35,642 bases of DNA, taken from assembly GCA_046732895.1 (NCBI GenBank), contig JBKPNZ010000033.1:1-35642 (forward strand). Reading direction: 5' to 3'. The DNA is from JBKPNZ01 sp046732895. Lineage in GTDB: Bacteria; Actinomycetota; Thermoleophilia; Solirubrobacterales; 70-9. Position numbers and translations under genes: made by a program. This document shows positions 1-5,618 of this stretch, one piece after another (within the stretch, counting starts at the first letter, position 1; the number at the start of each line of letters is the position of its first letter). Under the pieces are notes generated by a model that did no database searches, was not told the origin of the DNA, and saw nothing but the letters and a program-made list of their open reading frames with translations.

Positions 1-17
1 TGGCTGGACCTTCGAGT

Positions 18-39
18 GCCGCTTTGGACGAAAAGCGGC
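18..39. repeat. Hairpin repeat, TCGTCC-loop type
   Basis: A perfect 8-bp stem, GCCGCTTT and AAAGCGGC, encloses the loop GGACGA, which reads TCGTCC on the minus strand. It shares the core GCTTT-TCGTCC-AAAGC with the copy at 1081-1097. It lies beyond the 3' end of the RTX gene, at the window edge. Confidence 0.6.
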
Positions 40-45
40 TAAGCC

Positions 46-103
46 GCTTTGCATGGAAAGCGAAACGATCCGAGGCTCCTCCTTCTCGTCCAAAGCGACT
101 ATC
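46..103. repeat. Two-part repeat: CCATGC hairpin plus TCGTCC element
   Basis: Bases 46-61 read GCTTTGCATGGAAAGC, a 5-bp stem with a six-base loop that is CCATGC on the other strand. Bases 84-103 read TCTCGTCCAAAGCGACTATC and recur unchanged at 867-886. The same pairing of elements appears at 2845-2886. It lies between the 3' end of the RTX gene and the left window edge. Confidence 0.6.
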
Positions 104-134
104 TCTCGGATGCGGAACGGGGCCGCAGCCGTCG

Positions 135-818
135 CTAGATCTCGCAGTTCACGACCAAGTCGATATCGGTCTCGCAGGTGTCGTTGCCCTTACCGCCGTT
201 GATCTCGTCGGTGGCACCGTCGATCGCGTGGATCACGTCGTTGTCATCGCCGCCGCTGATCCCGTCGGGATCGTTACCGCCGTCCAGCTCGTCCTTGCCC
301 GAGCCACCCCTCAGGCTGTCCTGGCCCGAACCACCGGGAATGGTGTCGCGTCCTGCTCCGCCGGTGACGGAATCGTCTCCTCCGGCCGCCTCCATGGAGT
401 CGCTCCCCTTCCCCATCTCGATTCGATCGTCGCCTCCGCCCGGATCGCTCCCATCGTCCCCCGGTCCGAGGATGAACACGTCGCGGCGGTCATCGCCCCC
501 GCCGCTGAGCAGGTCATCACCGGGGCCGGACTTGACCCAGTCGGGGCCATCCCCGGTGGAGACGCTGTCATTCCCACCGCCGCTGCAGATCCGGTCGCGG
601 CCGCTCTTGGCGTCGATCTGATCCTTGCCAGCGCCGGTCACGATGACGTCGTCCCCGTCGGTTCCGCTGACGTTCGCGCCGCCGTCGCCGCGAACGATCG
701 TCGCCGGCTCGCCGAAGCAGGTCTGGGCCGACTGCCGGGCCGCGGCCATCATCGCCCAAGCGCCGGCAATGACAACCGTCGCCAGGATCATCGCTACTGC
801 CATGCGCCTGCCAGTCAC
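135..818 (-). CDS. RTX-type calcium-binding repeat protein, exported
   Basis: A 227-residue protein with a hydrophobic N-terminal segment (about residues 6-26), probably a signal peptide or anchor. After it come roughly a dozen glycine/aspartate-rich nonapeptide repeats of the GGxGxDxhx type, such as GGSGQDSLRGGSGKDELDGG, through to near residue 215. In this family such repeats wind into a parallel beta-roll that binds calcium on the outside of the cell. The end carries two cysteines (CETDIDLVVNC). No catalytic domain is visible, and no type I secretion genes are in the window, so export is probably by Sec. The GTG start at 818 was chosen because a TAGGAT box lies 7 bases upstream; an in-frame ATG at 803 is the alternative. 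The specific role is unknown. Confidence 0.85.
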   Translation of the reverse strand: MTGRRMAVAMILATVVIAGAWAMMAAARQSAQTCFGEPATIVRGDGGANVSGTDGDDVIVTGAGKDQIDAKSGRDRICSGGGNDSVSTGDGPDWVKSGPGDDLLSGGGDDRRDVFILGPGDDGSDPGGGDDRIEMGKGSDSMEAAGGDDSVTGGAGRDTIPGGSGQDSLRGGSGKDELDGGNDPDGISGGDDNDVIHAIDGATDEINGGKGNDTCETDIDLVVNCEI

Positions 819-825
819 GGGAGTG

Positions 826-831
826 ATCCTA
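826..831 (-). promoter_or_regulatory. Leaderless-type -10 box of the RTX gene
   Basis: TAGGAT on the minus strand, 7 bases before the GTG start at 818, with no Shine-Dalgarno sequence between. The spacing fits transcription starting at or next to the start codon. Confidence 0.45.
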
Positions 832-865
832 TGGAGATCTGCATTCGGTTTCAGACGCCTATCAC

Positions 866-886
866 TTCTCGTCCAAAGCGACTATC
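866..886. repeat. TCGTCC-type repeat element
   Basis: Bases 866-886 are identical over 21 bases to 83-103, including TCTCGTCCAAAGCGACTATC. The element lies about 50 bases upstream of the RTX gene (minus strand) and 30 bases upstream of a candidate small gene on the plus strand. Confidence 0.6.
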
Positions 887-916
887 GCGACGCCCGGCGC
901 GTGCGATGCTCTCAAC

Positions 917-1078
917 GTGGATCCGTGGAGGGCGATCACGTCAGGGATCGGACTCGTGGTCGGGATGATCTGCCTCGCGGCCGGAGATCAACTCCTTCAG
1001 ATCATTGGGGCCGTAGCGATCCCGATCAACGGCGTTGCACATGTTGCGGCCGCCGTGCGCGCACGACGCGAACATTGA
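917..1078 (+). CDS. Candidate 53-residue membrane peptide
   Basis: A short frame from GTG 917 to TGA 1076-1078. It begins VDPWRAITSG and continues with a strongly hydrophobic stretch (about residues 9-48) broken near residue 23 by AGDQ. It ends in a basic tail, ARRE followed by H. That layout suits one or two membrane helices with the tail in the cytoplasm. The frame stays open upstream through the repeat at 866-886, so the start is uncertain, and no clear ribosome binding site is seen. It fills an otherwise empty interval and is flanked by repeat copies at 866-886 and 1081-1102. No family is recognised. It could be chance coding potential in GC-rich DNA. Confidence 0.4.
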   Translation: MDPWRAITSGIGLVVGMICLAAGDQLLQIIGAVAIPINGVAHVAAAVRARREH

Positions 1079-1080
1079 TC

Positions 1081-1102
1081 GCTTTTCGTCCAAAGCAGCT
1101 AC
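1081..1102. repeat. Hairpin repeat, TCGTCC-loop type
   Basis: GCTTTTCGTCCAAAGC (1081-1096) is a 5-bp perfect stem around TCGTCC. It starts two bases after the stop of the candidate membrane peptide and shares its loop and 3' arm with copies at 18-39, 83-103, 866-886 and 2871-2886. Confidence 0.55.
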
Positions 1103-1192
1103 TCCCGAAACCCGGCGGCAGCGAGGGCTTTGTGTCTGTGGTCGGGTGGGTGAAAGGTTGGCCCCGACGCTGGCCGGGGCCAACCGGGTCTC

Positions 1193-1531
1193 TCAGTTAC
1201 TGCCGCCCCTGCAGCCGTCCTCGAAGCCGGGAACGCCCCCGTGACCGGGAGCGCCGGGGGGCGCAAGCCCCGCGAGCATGAACTCGCCAGGAGTCTGGAC
1301 GATGGTGTCGGTTGGCCCGTCGACCATGTCATTCAGCCCGGAGAAGACACACGCGGAGTTCGCATGGTCTTCCGCCCCAGTCGGCCCCCCCGCGGGCGGG
1401 ATCGCGAGCGACGGGTCAGCATTGGGCGTCCCGGGCGGTCCCTTTACCTCACCTGCGAGAGCGACCGTCGCACTTGCACCCATAAGTGCGGCTGTACAGA
1501 GCGCAACGACGAGCAATGGCTTCCTGCGCAT
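1193..1531 (-). CDS. Small exported protein of unknown function
   Basis: A 112-residue protein starting MRRKPLLVVALCTAALMG, a classic Sec signal peptide with likely cleavage after ATVALAG (about residue 27). The mature part is rich in proline and glycine and has two cysteines, one in SACVFSGLNDM and one near the C-terminus (EDGCRGG), which could form a disulfide outside the cell. The ATG at 1531 was chosen over an upstream frame extension because a strong GGAGG lies about 8 bases before it. The short motif CVFSGLND resembles one I recall in uncharacterised small exported actinobacterial proteins, but no function can be given. A hairpin repeat lies about 80 bases upstream. Confidence 0.75.
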   Translation of the reverse strand: MRRKPLLVVALCTAALMGASATVALAGEVKGPPGTPNADPSLAIPPAGGPTGAEDHANSACVFSGLNDMVDGPTDTIVQTPGEFMLAGLAPPGAPGHGGVPGFEDGCRGGSN

Positions 1532-1612
1532 TGCTTTACCTCCTTCGTGGCGGTTGCCTGGATCAGCCGACCCTCTCACGCGGGGGCGGGGCGAGTCAAG
1601 GAGCGGCTTACC

Positions 1613-1628
1613 GCTTTCCATGCAAACC
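1613..1628. repeat. CCATGC-type hairpin repeat (imperfect)
   Basis: GCTTTCCATGCAAACC matches the GCTTT-CCATGC-AAAGC consensus with one changed base in the 3' arm. It lies 82 bases upstream of the small exported protein at 1193-1531. The 294-base gap at 1532-1825 holds nothing else I can identify. Confidence 0.5.
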
Positions 1629-1825
1629 GAGCGGATCGAGTGCTCGCGTAAGTAGGTGTCAGCGTGCGCGGACGGCGGCCTCGGGACCTGCTGCGTGACT
1701 CATTGAACCCAGCGGCTTGCCCATCCGTACTCAGTAACGGAGAGGTCGGCGCTCGGCGCCGCTGCGGCGTCGCCTACGGCAACACGCTGGGGTACTCGTC
1801 CGTGCCCCTGTCAGAGGAGGTTCTT

Positions 1826-2275
1826 ATGCGCAAGCTGCTTGTCGCGAGTTTGGCGGTGGCAATCGGCCTGTTCGCGTTCTGGGTCATTGGGGCTGGGGCG
1901 AGTCGTAGCCACCCAACCGTCCATCGAGTGAAGGTGCCGGAATCAGATCGCTTTTCGCCCTTCGCACTGACGATTCACAGGGGCGACGTCGTGCGATGGA
2001 TCAACAACGACGAGGACGATCACACCGTCGTCGGCGATCCTCCATTCGACACTGCCGGGCACGGGAGCGCTGATGAGCTGATCGCCGCCGACGGTGGGGC
2101 GACGGCGCTTCGGTTCAAGCGTCCGGGCACGTTCGTCTACTACTGCCGTTTCCATGCCCAGCTCGATGACTTCAATCAACCGATCGCGCCTGGCCCTGAT
2201 GGCGGGATTCAGGACCACACGGGGAACTTCGGAACGCCGATGAGCGGCGTCATCACTGTTCTGCCCGGCGACTGA
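1826..2275 (+). CDS. Exported cupredoxin (plastocyanin-like copper protein)
   Basis: A 149-residue protein. Residues 1-27 form a signal peptide (MRKLLVASLAVAIGLFAFWV and on), after which a single cupredoxin domain fills the chain. The expected type 1 copper ligands are visible: H66 in NDEDDHTVVG, C107 and H110 in YYCRFHAQ, and M139 in GTPMSGVI. Proteins of this family carry single electrons at the outer face of the membrane. The ATG at 1826 is preceded by GAGGAGG at a good distance, which rules out the longer open frame. No electron donor or acceptor gene is adjacent, so its partner is unknown. The neighbours are other exported proteins of the accessory island. Confidence 0.85.
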   Translation: MRKLLVASLAVAIGLFAFWVIGAGASRSHPTVHRVKVPESDRFSPFALTIHRGDVVRWINNDEDDHTVVGDPPFDTAGHGSADELIAADGGATALRFKRPGTFVYYCRFHAQLDDFNQPIAPGPDGGIQDHTGNFGTPMSGVITVLPGD

Positions 2276-2376
2276 GTGCCGGCGGGCTGTCGCTGCGAGA
2301 AACCAGGAGGCGTCCCCCTCCATAGTCGGCAGCATGGCTCTAAAGGCGGTAGTTCGTTTCCTGTGTCTTGGGACGG

Positions 2377-2748
2377 CTAGAAGACCCCTACGGGCCCCGA
2401 CTTCGTTTTCCTACAGACCCCGTTGGCGAGCTGCTTCGGCGGCACGACGGCGCGGTACCAGCCGCCGGAGAACGGGTTTGGCGCATAGGCCCAGCTACCG
2501 TCGCGATTCGTGAGGTTGCCGGTGGCGACCGTCGAGTAGCCCGAATCTCGATTCGGGCTCTGCTGCAGATTGACGGCCCGGTTTCGGAAGCACCCGCGCT
2601 TGTCCGATTTAACAACGCCGTAGAAGGCGCCACCACCACCGGCATTCGTGAAGTGGGCCGTGACGGTCGAGCCGAAGCTGCTCGCGAGGGCGCTGGACGG
2701 GGCGGCGAGCGCCGCCGCTGTGACGGTCATCAGGACTAGGCGATTCAC
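2377..2748 (-). CDS. Small exported protein of unknown function
   Basis: A 123-residue protein. The GTG start at 2748 has GGAGGA upstream, and the frame opens with a signal peptide (VNRLVLMTVTAAALAAPSSA, probable cleavage after ALA-S). The mature chain is glycine-, asparagine- and aromatic-rich with a central cysteine (RGCFRN) and a second near the end (NGVCRKT), so one disulfide is possible. A longer open frame reading upstream has no signal peptide at its start and crosses a hairpin repeat, so I rejected it. No family is recognised. It converges on the cupredoxin gene, with about 100 bases between them. Confidence 0.7.
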   Translation of the reverse strand: MNRLVLMTVTAAALAAPSSALASSFGSTVTAHFTNAGGGGAFYGVVKSDKRGCFRNRAVNLQQSPNRDSGYSTVATGNLTNRDGSWAYAPNPFSGGWYRAVVPPKQLANGVCRKTKSGPVGVF

Positions 2749-2844
2749 GAGCCAATCTTCCTCCGGGTACGGCGGGCCTGTCAAGTGCATCGATGAAGAG
2801 CAATTGGCGTGATTCAGCCCTAGTCCGGGCGAGCGGATGCATCT

Positions 2845-2886
2845 GCTTTCCATGCGAAGCGGGTAGCTGCCTCGTCCAAAGCGACT
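2845..2886. repeat. Two-part repeat: CCATGC hairpin plus TCGTCC element
   Basis: GCTTTCCATGCGAAGC (2845-2860) is followed after ten bases by CTCGTCCAAAGCGACT (2871-2886). This is the same two-part layout as 46-103. It lies between the exported protein at 2377-2748 and the VOC gene at 2947, and is the last copy I found going right. Confidence 0.6.
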
Positions 2887-2946
2887 GCAAGCGCGTGCTG
2901 CCTCGCGTAGCGTGTTGCCGTTGCCGACGCAGATAGGAGGAGACGC

Positions 2947-3375
2947 ATGGAGGTAACAGCGCACATCGTGGTCCCCGACGCCGCTGCCGCAGCCGCTTGG
3001 TATCGGCGGGCCTTCGGCGCGGAGGAGCGAGGCCGCGTGTCGCTGCCCGGGGACAGGGTGATGACGGTCGAGCTGCGGATCGGCGAATCGACCGTGCATG
3101 TCGCGAGCGAGTTTCCGGAGGCGGGGATCGTCTCCCCGCTGACGATCGGGGGAACCGCGACCGTGCTGCAGATCTCGACCGATGATGCCGCGGCGCTGTG
3201 GCGGCGGGCGCTCGATGCCGGTGCCGAGATCCGCCACGAGCTCGCGGAGCAGTTCTGGGGAGAGGTCCACGGCCAGCTCGCCGACCCCTACGGGCATCAC
3301 TGGAACGTCACCCAGCACATCCGCGAGGTCCCTCCCGAAGAGGTCGAGGCTGCCGCGGCGAAGCTCTTCGCCTGA
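2947..3375 (+). CDS. VOC-superfamily protein (PhnB/glyoxalase-like)
   Basis: A 142-residue protein that fits one vicinal-oxygen-chelate unit of paired beta-alpha-beta-beta-beta modules. Visible signs are the opening VTAHIVVPDAAAAAAWYRRA, the central LQISTDDAAALWRRALDAGA and the closing FWGEVHGQLADPYGHHWNV, which is characteristic of the PhnB-like branch. The family includes metal-dependent lyases, dioxygenases and antibiotic-binding proteins, so the substrate cannot be named. The ATG at 2947 has AGGAGGAG just upstream. It is a lone gene followed by a good terminator, between the small exported proteins and the phage-like operon. Confidence 0.8.
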   Translation: MEVTAHIVVPDAAAAAAWYRRAFGAEERGRVSLPGDRVMTVELRIGESTVHVASEFPEAGIVSPLTIGGTATVLQISTDDAAALWRRALDAGAEIRHELAEQFWGEVHGQLADPYGHHWNVTQHIREVPPEEVEAAAAKLFA

Positions 3376-3396
3376 AGCAATCAGCGGAACCTCTGG

Positions 3397-3433
3397 GGGA
3401 GGTGGCGAGGCCCACCACCCGCCGAGTTTTTTT
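3397..3433 (+). terminator. Rho-independent terminator of the VOC gene
   Basis: GGGAGGTGG pairs with CCACCACCC across the loop CGAGGC (one A-A mismatch), followed six bases later by seven T residues at 3427-3433. It begins 22 bases after the VOC stop. The gap to the next gene is only 120 bases and contains a second T run at 3475-3481. Confidence 0.5.
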
Positions 3434-3495
3434 CGCGAAGAGTTGGGGCGCAGATCAGATTCGGGCCGGGCAGCTTTTTTTGGGTACCCCCCGGG

Positions 3496-3816
3496 TCATC
3501 GGTCGCCCTTAGCGGCGTTACAGGCTGAGCAACACGCCTGCAGGTTGTCGGGCGTGTCCGTGCCGCCCCTTGCCACCGGGACGATGTGATCCACCTGCGT
3601 CGCCCGCTTGCCGCAGCGGTAGCAGGTGTGGTGGTCACGCTCGAGGACGAAGGGCTTCAGGCGCTTGTATGCCTCGCTCATCTGCCGGCCGCTTCTCGAG
3701 CCAGGCTTGTATCCACGGGGCGTGTGCTCGTCGCAGTAGGGGCCAGCGGCCGTTGGTCTGCCGCATCGAACGCACACTTGCCCGTGGCGAACACCCTTGG
3801 CGCGGATGACCGTCAT
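3496..3816 (-). CDS. HNH endonuclease, phage type
   Basis: A 106-residue protein. The N-terminal part is a small zinc knuckle (CVRCG near residue 16, CDEH near 28). The C-terminal part is an HNH nuclease: TCYRCGKRATQVDHIVPV, then DNLQACCSACNAAKG, giving the two CxxC pairs plus the DHI and N signature. Phages and mobile elements often encode such a protein next to the packaging genes, where it nicks or cuts DNA. The ATG at 3816 sits one base after the stop of the preceding gene, so translation is probably coupled and the longer open frame upstream is not needed. No terminase follows; the operon stops here. Confidence 0.8.
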   Translation of the reverse strand: MTVIRAKGVRHGQVCVRCGRPTAAGPYCDEHTPRGYKPGSRSGRQMSEAYKRLKPFVLERDHHTCYRCGKRATQVDHIVPVARGGTDTPDNLQACCSACNAAKGDR

Positions 3817-3817
3817 C

Positions 3818-4075
3818 TCACCACTCCCGCGACTGGCGCCGATGCCGAGACGTTGCCCGGTTGCAGCGACGGTGCTCCGGGCCTGAATAGAGGGTCTTGG
3901 AGCCGTCCACGTGCCCGAGATCCCAGGGCTCGCCGGGGAGAATCGGGCGGTGGCAGCGCGCGCATTCGACGACGCCAGCGGCGACCTTCGGCTTCCACAG
4001 CTTGCGCAGCTTGTAGTGGCGCCTGCCATAGCCGCGCTTGTGACGACTGGGAAGTGGCGGGTTCTCGAGCTTCAT
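3818..4075 (-). CDS. Small zinc-finger/HNH-like protein of a mobile element
   Basis: An 85-residue basic protein. The N-terminal half is rich in Lys and Arg (KRGYGRRHYKLRKLWKPKV). The second half has CARCH near residue 38, then DLGHVDGS, then EHRRCNRA. These cysteine and histidine pairs resemble a treble-clef or minimal HNH fold that binds zinc and DNA. Its stop lies one base before the start of the HNH nuclease gene, and its start overlaps the stop of the upstream 60-residue gene in ATGA. Whether it is an active nuclease cannot be told, because the second metal-binding half is short. Confidence 0.65.
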   Translation of the reverse strand: MKLENPPLPSRHKRGYGRRHYKLRKLWKPKVAAGVVECARCHRPILPGEPWDLGHVDGSKTLYSGPEHRRCNRATSRHRRQSREW

Positions 4076-4254
4076 GACCTCAGGGGGTTGCGACCAAAAT
4101 CAAGCGGGGGGAGAGAAAAGGTGCTGGGGCGATGCTGAGTAGGCGGCCCCCCACGGCTGGCCACGGCCCCCCTGGGGTGGACGCGCCTCTCACGGCCGCC
4201 TTTCCTGATCTCGATGGGCGCGGCGGCCTGCAACTGGATCCTCGTGGCGATCAT
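4072..4254 (-). CDS. 60-residue protein in the phage-like operon
   Basis: The frame begins MIATRIQLQAAAPIEIRKGG and ends LPPLDFGRNPLRS. Its start overlaps the stop of the excisionase gene in ATGA (4251-4254), and its stop overlaps the start of the next gene in ATGA (4072-4075). Exact four-base coupling at both ends is the main reason to believe it. It is basic and proline-rich, with no recognised domain. A longer frame that would extend it upstream overlaps the excisionase and is unnecessary. A structural or adaptor role in a phage-derived element is possible, but nothing in the sequence shows it. Confidence 0.55.
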   Translation of the reverse strand: MIATRIQLQAAAPIEIRKGGRERRVHPRGAVASRGGPPTQHRPSTFSLPPLDFGRNPLRS

Positions 4255-4454
4255 TGCTCCTCCACCCGCGAGCGATCGAGGTAGTCGGCCAGGTCGGCGG
4301 AGTCGATCCGCACCGGCCCGAGCTCGTCGCCGAGGCGCAGGGCGGGCAGGTCGCCGGAGGCGATGTGGCGATACACCCATTGCTTACCGACGCGCAGCCG
4401 GGCGGCAGTCTCTTCGGCGGTTAGCAGTTGTCTCGAAGCAGTTTCTGTGTCCAT
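4251..4454 (-). CDS. Excisionase / helix-turn-helix DNA-binding protein
   Basis: A 67-residue protein that is almost entirely one winged-helix domain of the MerR/Xis type (helix_turn_helix_17 class): LTAEETAARLRVGKQWVYRH, then the wing LPALRLGDELGPVRI and a closing helix ADLADYLDRSR. Such proteins bind arm sites near an attachment site and direct excision of integrated elements; some act only as repressors. It is the first gene of a four-gene coupled operon. GCGCCAGT direct repeats lie about 50-80 bases upstream of its start, and an acyl-CoA dehydrogenase 3' end lies 139 bases upstream. No integrase gene is in the window. Confidence 0.8.
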   Translation of the reverse strand: MDTETASRQLLTAEETAARLRVGKQWVYRHIASGDLPALRLGDELGPVRIDSADLADYLDRSRVEEQ

Positions 4455-4498
4455 GCGTCCATTGTCGCGGGGGGTGCGAACGGTTACGCCCGGAGCGC

Positions 4499-4534
4499 AT
4501 GCGCCAGTTATGCGCCAGTGAGCGCCAGCGCCAG
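4499..4534. repeat. GCGCCAGT direct repeats (possible arm-type sites)
   Basis: GCGCCAGT occurs at 4501-4508 and 4512-4519, with shortened copies GCGCCAG at 4522-4528 and CGCCAG at 4529-4534. Spacing is about 11, 10 and 7 bases. The position between the excisionase gene and the dehydrogenase 3' end fits integrase or excisionase binding sites, or an operator for the operon. Confidence 0.5.
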
Positions 4535-4592
4535 CCGTCCTCTAGCGGGTCCCAGCGGGCTATTTCGTGCGTGACGCCAGGGGTTCGTGCTT

Positions 4593-4664
4593 ATGCCGAA
4601 GATCACCCAGATCTACGAGGGCACGAACGAGATCCAGCGCCTCGTGATCGCGCGGACTCTGTAG
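4593..4664 (+). pseudogene. 3' end remnant of an acyl-CoA dehydrogenase gene
   Basis: The frame KITQIYEGTNEIQRLVIA, followed by RTL and a TAG stop, is the hallmark C-terminus of acyl-CoA dehydrogenases, where this conserved block precedes the end of the protein. Upstream of about 4599 the frame no longer resembles the family, so roughly 95 percent of the gene is missing. The following SDR gene starts 91 bases later, so the lost gene was probably its operon partner in fatty-acid metabolism. The break falls beside the excisionase operon. This fits either an attachment site that duplicates the gene's 3' end or a deletion made by the element. The remaining gap 4455-4755 otherwise holds only the direct repeats. 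Confidence 0.75.
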
Positions 4665-4755
4665 CCCCCGAACCTCGCCGCGCCGCGTTCGCGTCCAATA
4701 CGGTTCCGCCTTCACAAAGGGCCTGCGAATCACTCGAGAGGAGACTCAAGGACAC

Positions 4756-5583
4756 ATGGGACTGCTGGACGGCAAGAGCGCGATCATCACCGGTTCGGCG
4801 CGCGGGATCGGCCGAGCGACGGCTGAGCTCTTCGTGAGTGAAGGCGCTCAGGTGCTCATCAACGACCTCGACGGTGACGTCGCCGAGCAGACCGCCGGCG
4901 AGATCGAGGGCGAGACGGCCGTCTTCGCGGGAGATCTGACGAAGCCCGGAGTTCCCGACGAGCTCGTGAAGAAGGGGCTCGACGAGTTCGGCAAGGTCGA
5001 CATCGTGGTCAACAACGCCGGCTACACGCGTGACGCCGTGGTCCACAAGATGACCGACGAGGCGTTCCAGGCGATGCTCGACATCCACACGATCGTCCCG
5101 TTCCGGGTCATCCGCGCGCTCGCACCCACCTGGCGCGAGGCGGCGAAGCAGGAGCTCGGCGAGGGCAAGGAGGTCTTCCGCAAGATCGTGAACGTGACCT
5201 CGATCTCGGGCACGATGGGCAACGCCGGACAGGCGAACTACTCCGCCGCAAAGGCCGGTGTGACCGGCCTGACCAAGACGGTCGCGAAGGAGTGGGGCGG
5301 CTTCAAGGTCAACGTGAATGCCGTCGCCTTCGGCTTCATCGAGACGCGCCTCACGGCCGCCAAGGAGGAGGGCGGGTCGATGGAGATCGGCGGCGAGACG
5401 GTGGAGCTCGGCATCCCGGAGCAGACCCGTGCGATGGCCTCGATGATCATCCCGCTCGGCCGCCCCGCCCAGCCCTCTGAGGCCGCCGGCCCGGTGCTCT
5501 TCCTGTGCTCACCGCTTTCGAACTACGTCCACGGCCAGGTGCTGAACGTGACCGGCGGCCAGTTCGGCGGCATGACGACCTGA
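4756..5583 (+). CDS. SDR oxidoreductase (3-oxoacyl-ACP reductase-like)
   Basis: A 275-residue classical short-chain dehydrogenase. The Rossmann glycine motif TGSARGIGR is at 12-20, NNAG at 86-89, and the catalytic set is S149/S151, Y162 and K166 (NYSAAKAG). The C-terminal LNVTGGQFGG is typical. The family reduces or oxidises 3-hydroxyacyl groups or other alcohols with NAD(P). FabG-like activity is the best guess, given the dehydrogenase remnant just upstream. An insertion of about ten residues (EAAKQELGEGKEVF) precedes the active-site strand, as in some FabG4-type or multifunctional-protein relatives. GAGGAGA lies about 11 bases before the ATG. Confidence 0.85.
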   Translation: MGLLDGKSAIITGSARGIGRATAELFVSEGAQVLINDLDGDVAEQTAGEIEGETAVFAGDLTKPGVPDELVKKGLDEFGKVDIVVNNAGYTRDAVVHKMTDEAFQAMLDIHTIVPFRVIRALAPTWREAAKQELGEGKEVFRKIVNVTSISGTMGNAGQANYSAAKAGVTGLTKTVAKEWGGFKVNVNAVAFGFIETRLTAAKEEGGSMEIGGETVELGIPEQTRAMASMIIPLGRPAQPSEAAGPVLFLCSPLSNYVHGQVLNVTGGQFGGMTT

Positions 5584-5618
5584 GAAGGCGTCTGAAGCTT
5601 CGGCCTCGACGACTCGCG

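Noticed and set aside
24..968. A 314-codon plus-strand frame over the RTX gene
   Set aside because: It is the complement of the RTX repeats and runs through two hairpin repeat copies; the minus-strand protein has a signal peptide and family repeats.
18..2886. CRISPR array made of the short repeats
   Set aside because: Spacing is irregular (tens of bases to over 1 kb), genes lie between copies and no cas genes are present.
4072..4380. A longer 102-codon version of the 60-residue phage-operon gene
   Set aside because: It would overlap most of the excisionase gene in another frame; the ATG at 4254 is coupled to the excisionase stop.
4455..4755. tRNA gene as the attachment site of the island
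   Set aside because: No cloverleaf or conserved tRNA arms could be found; the only recognisable sequence is the dehydrogenase 3' end.
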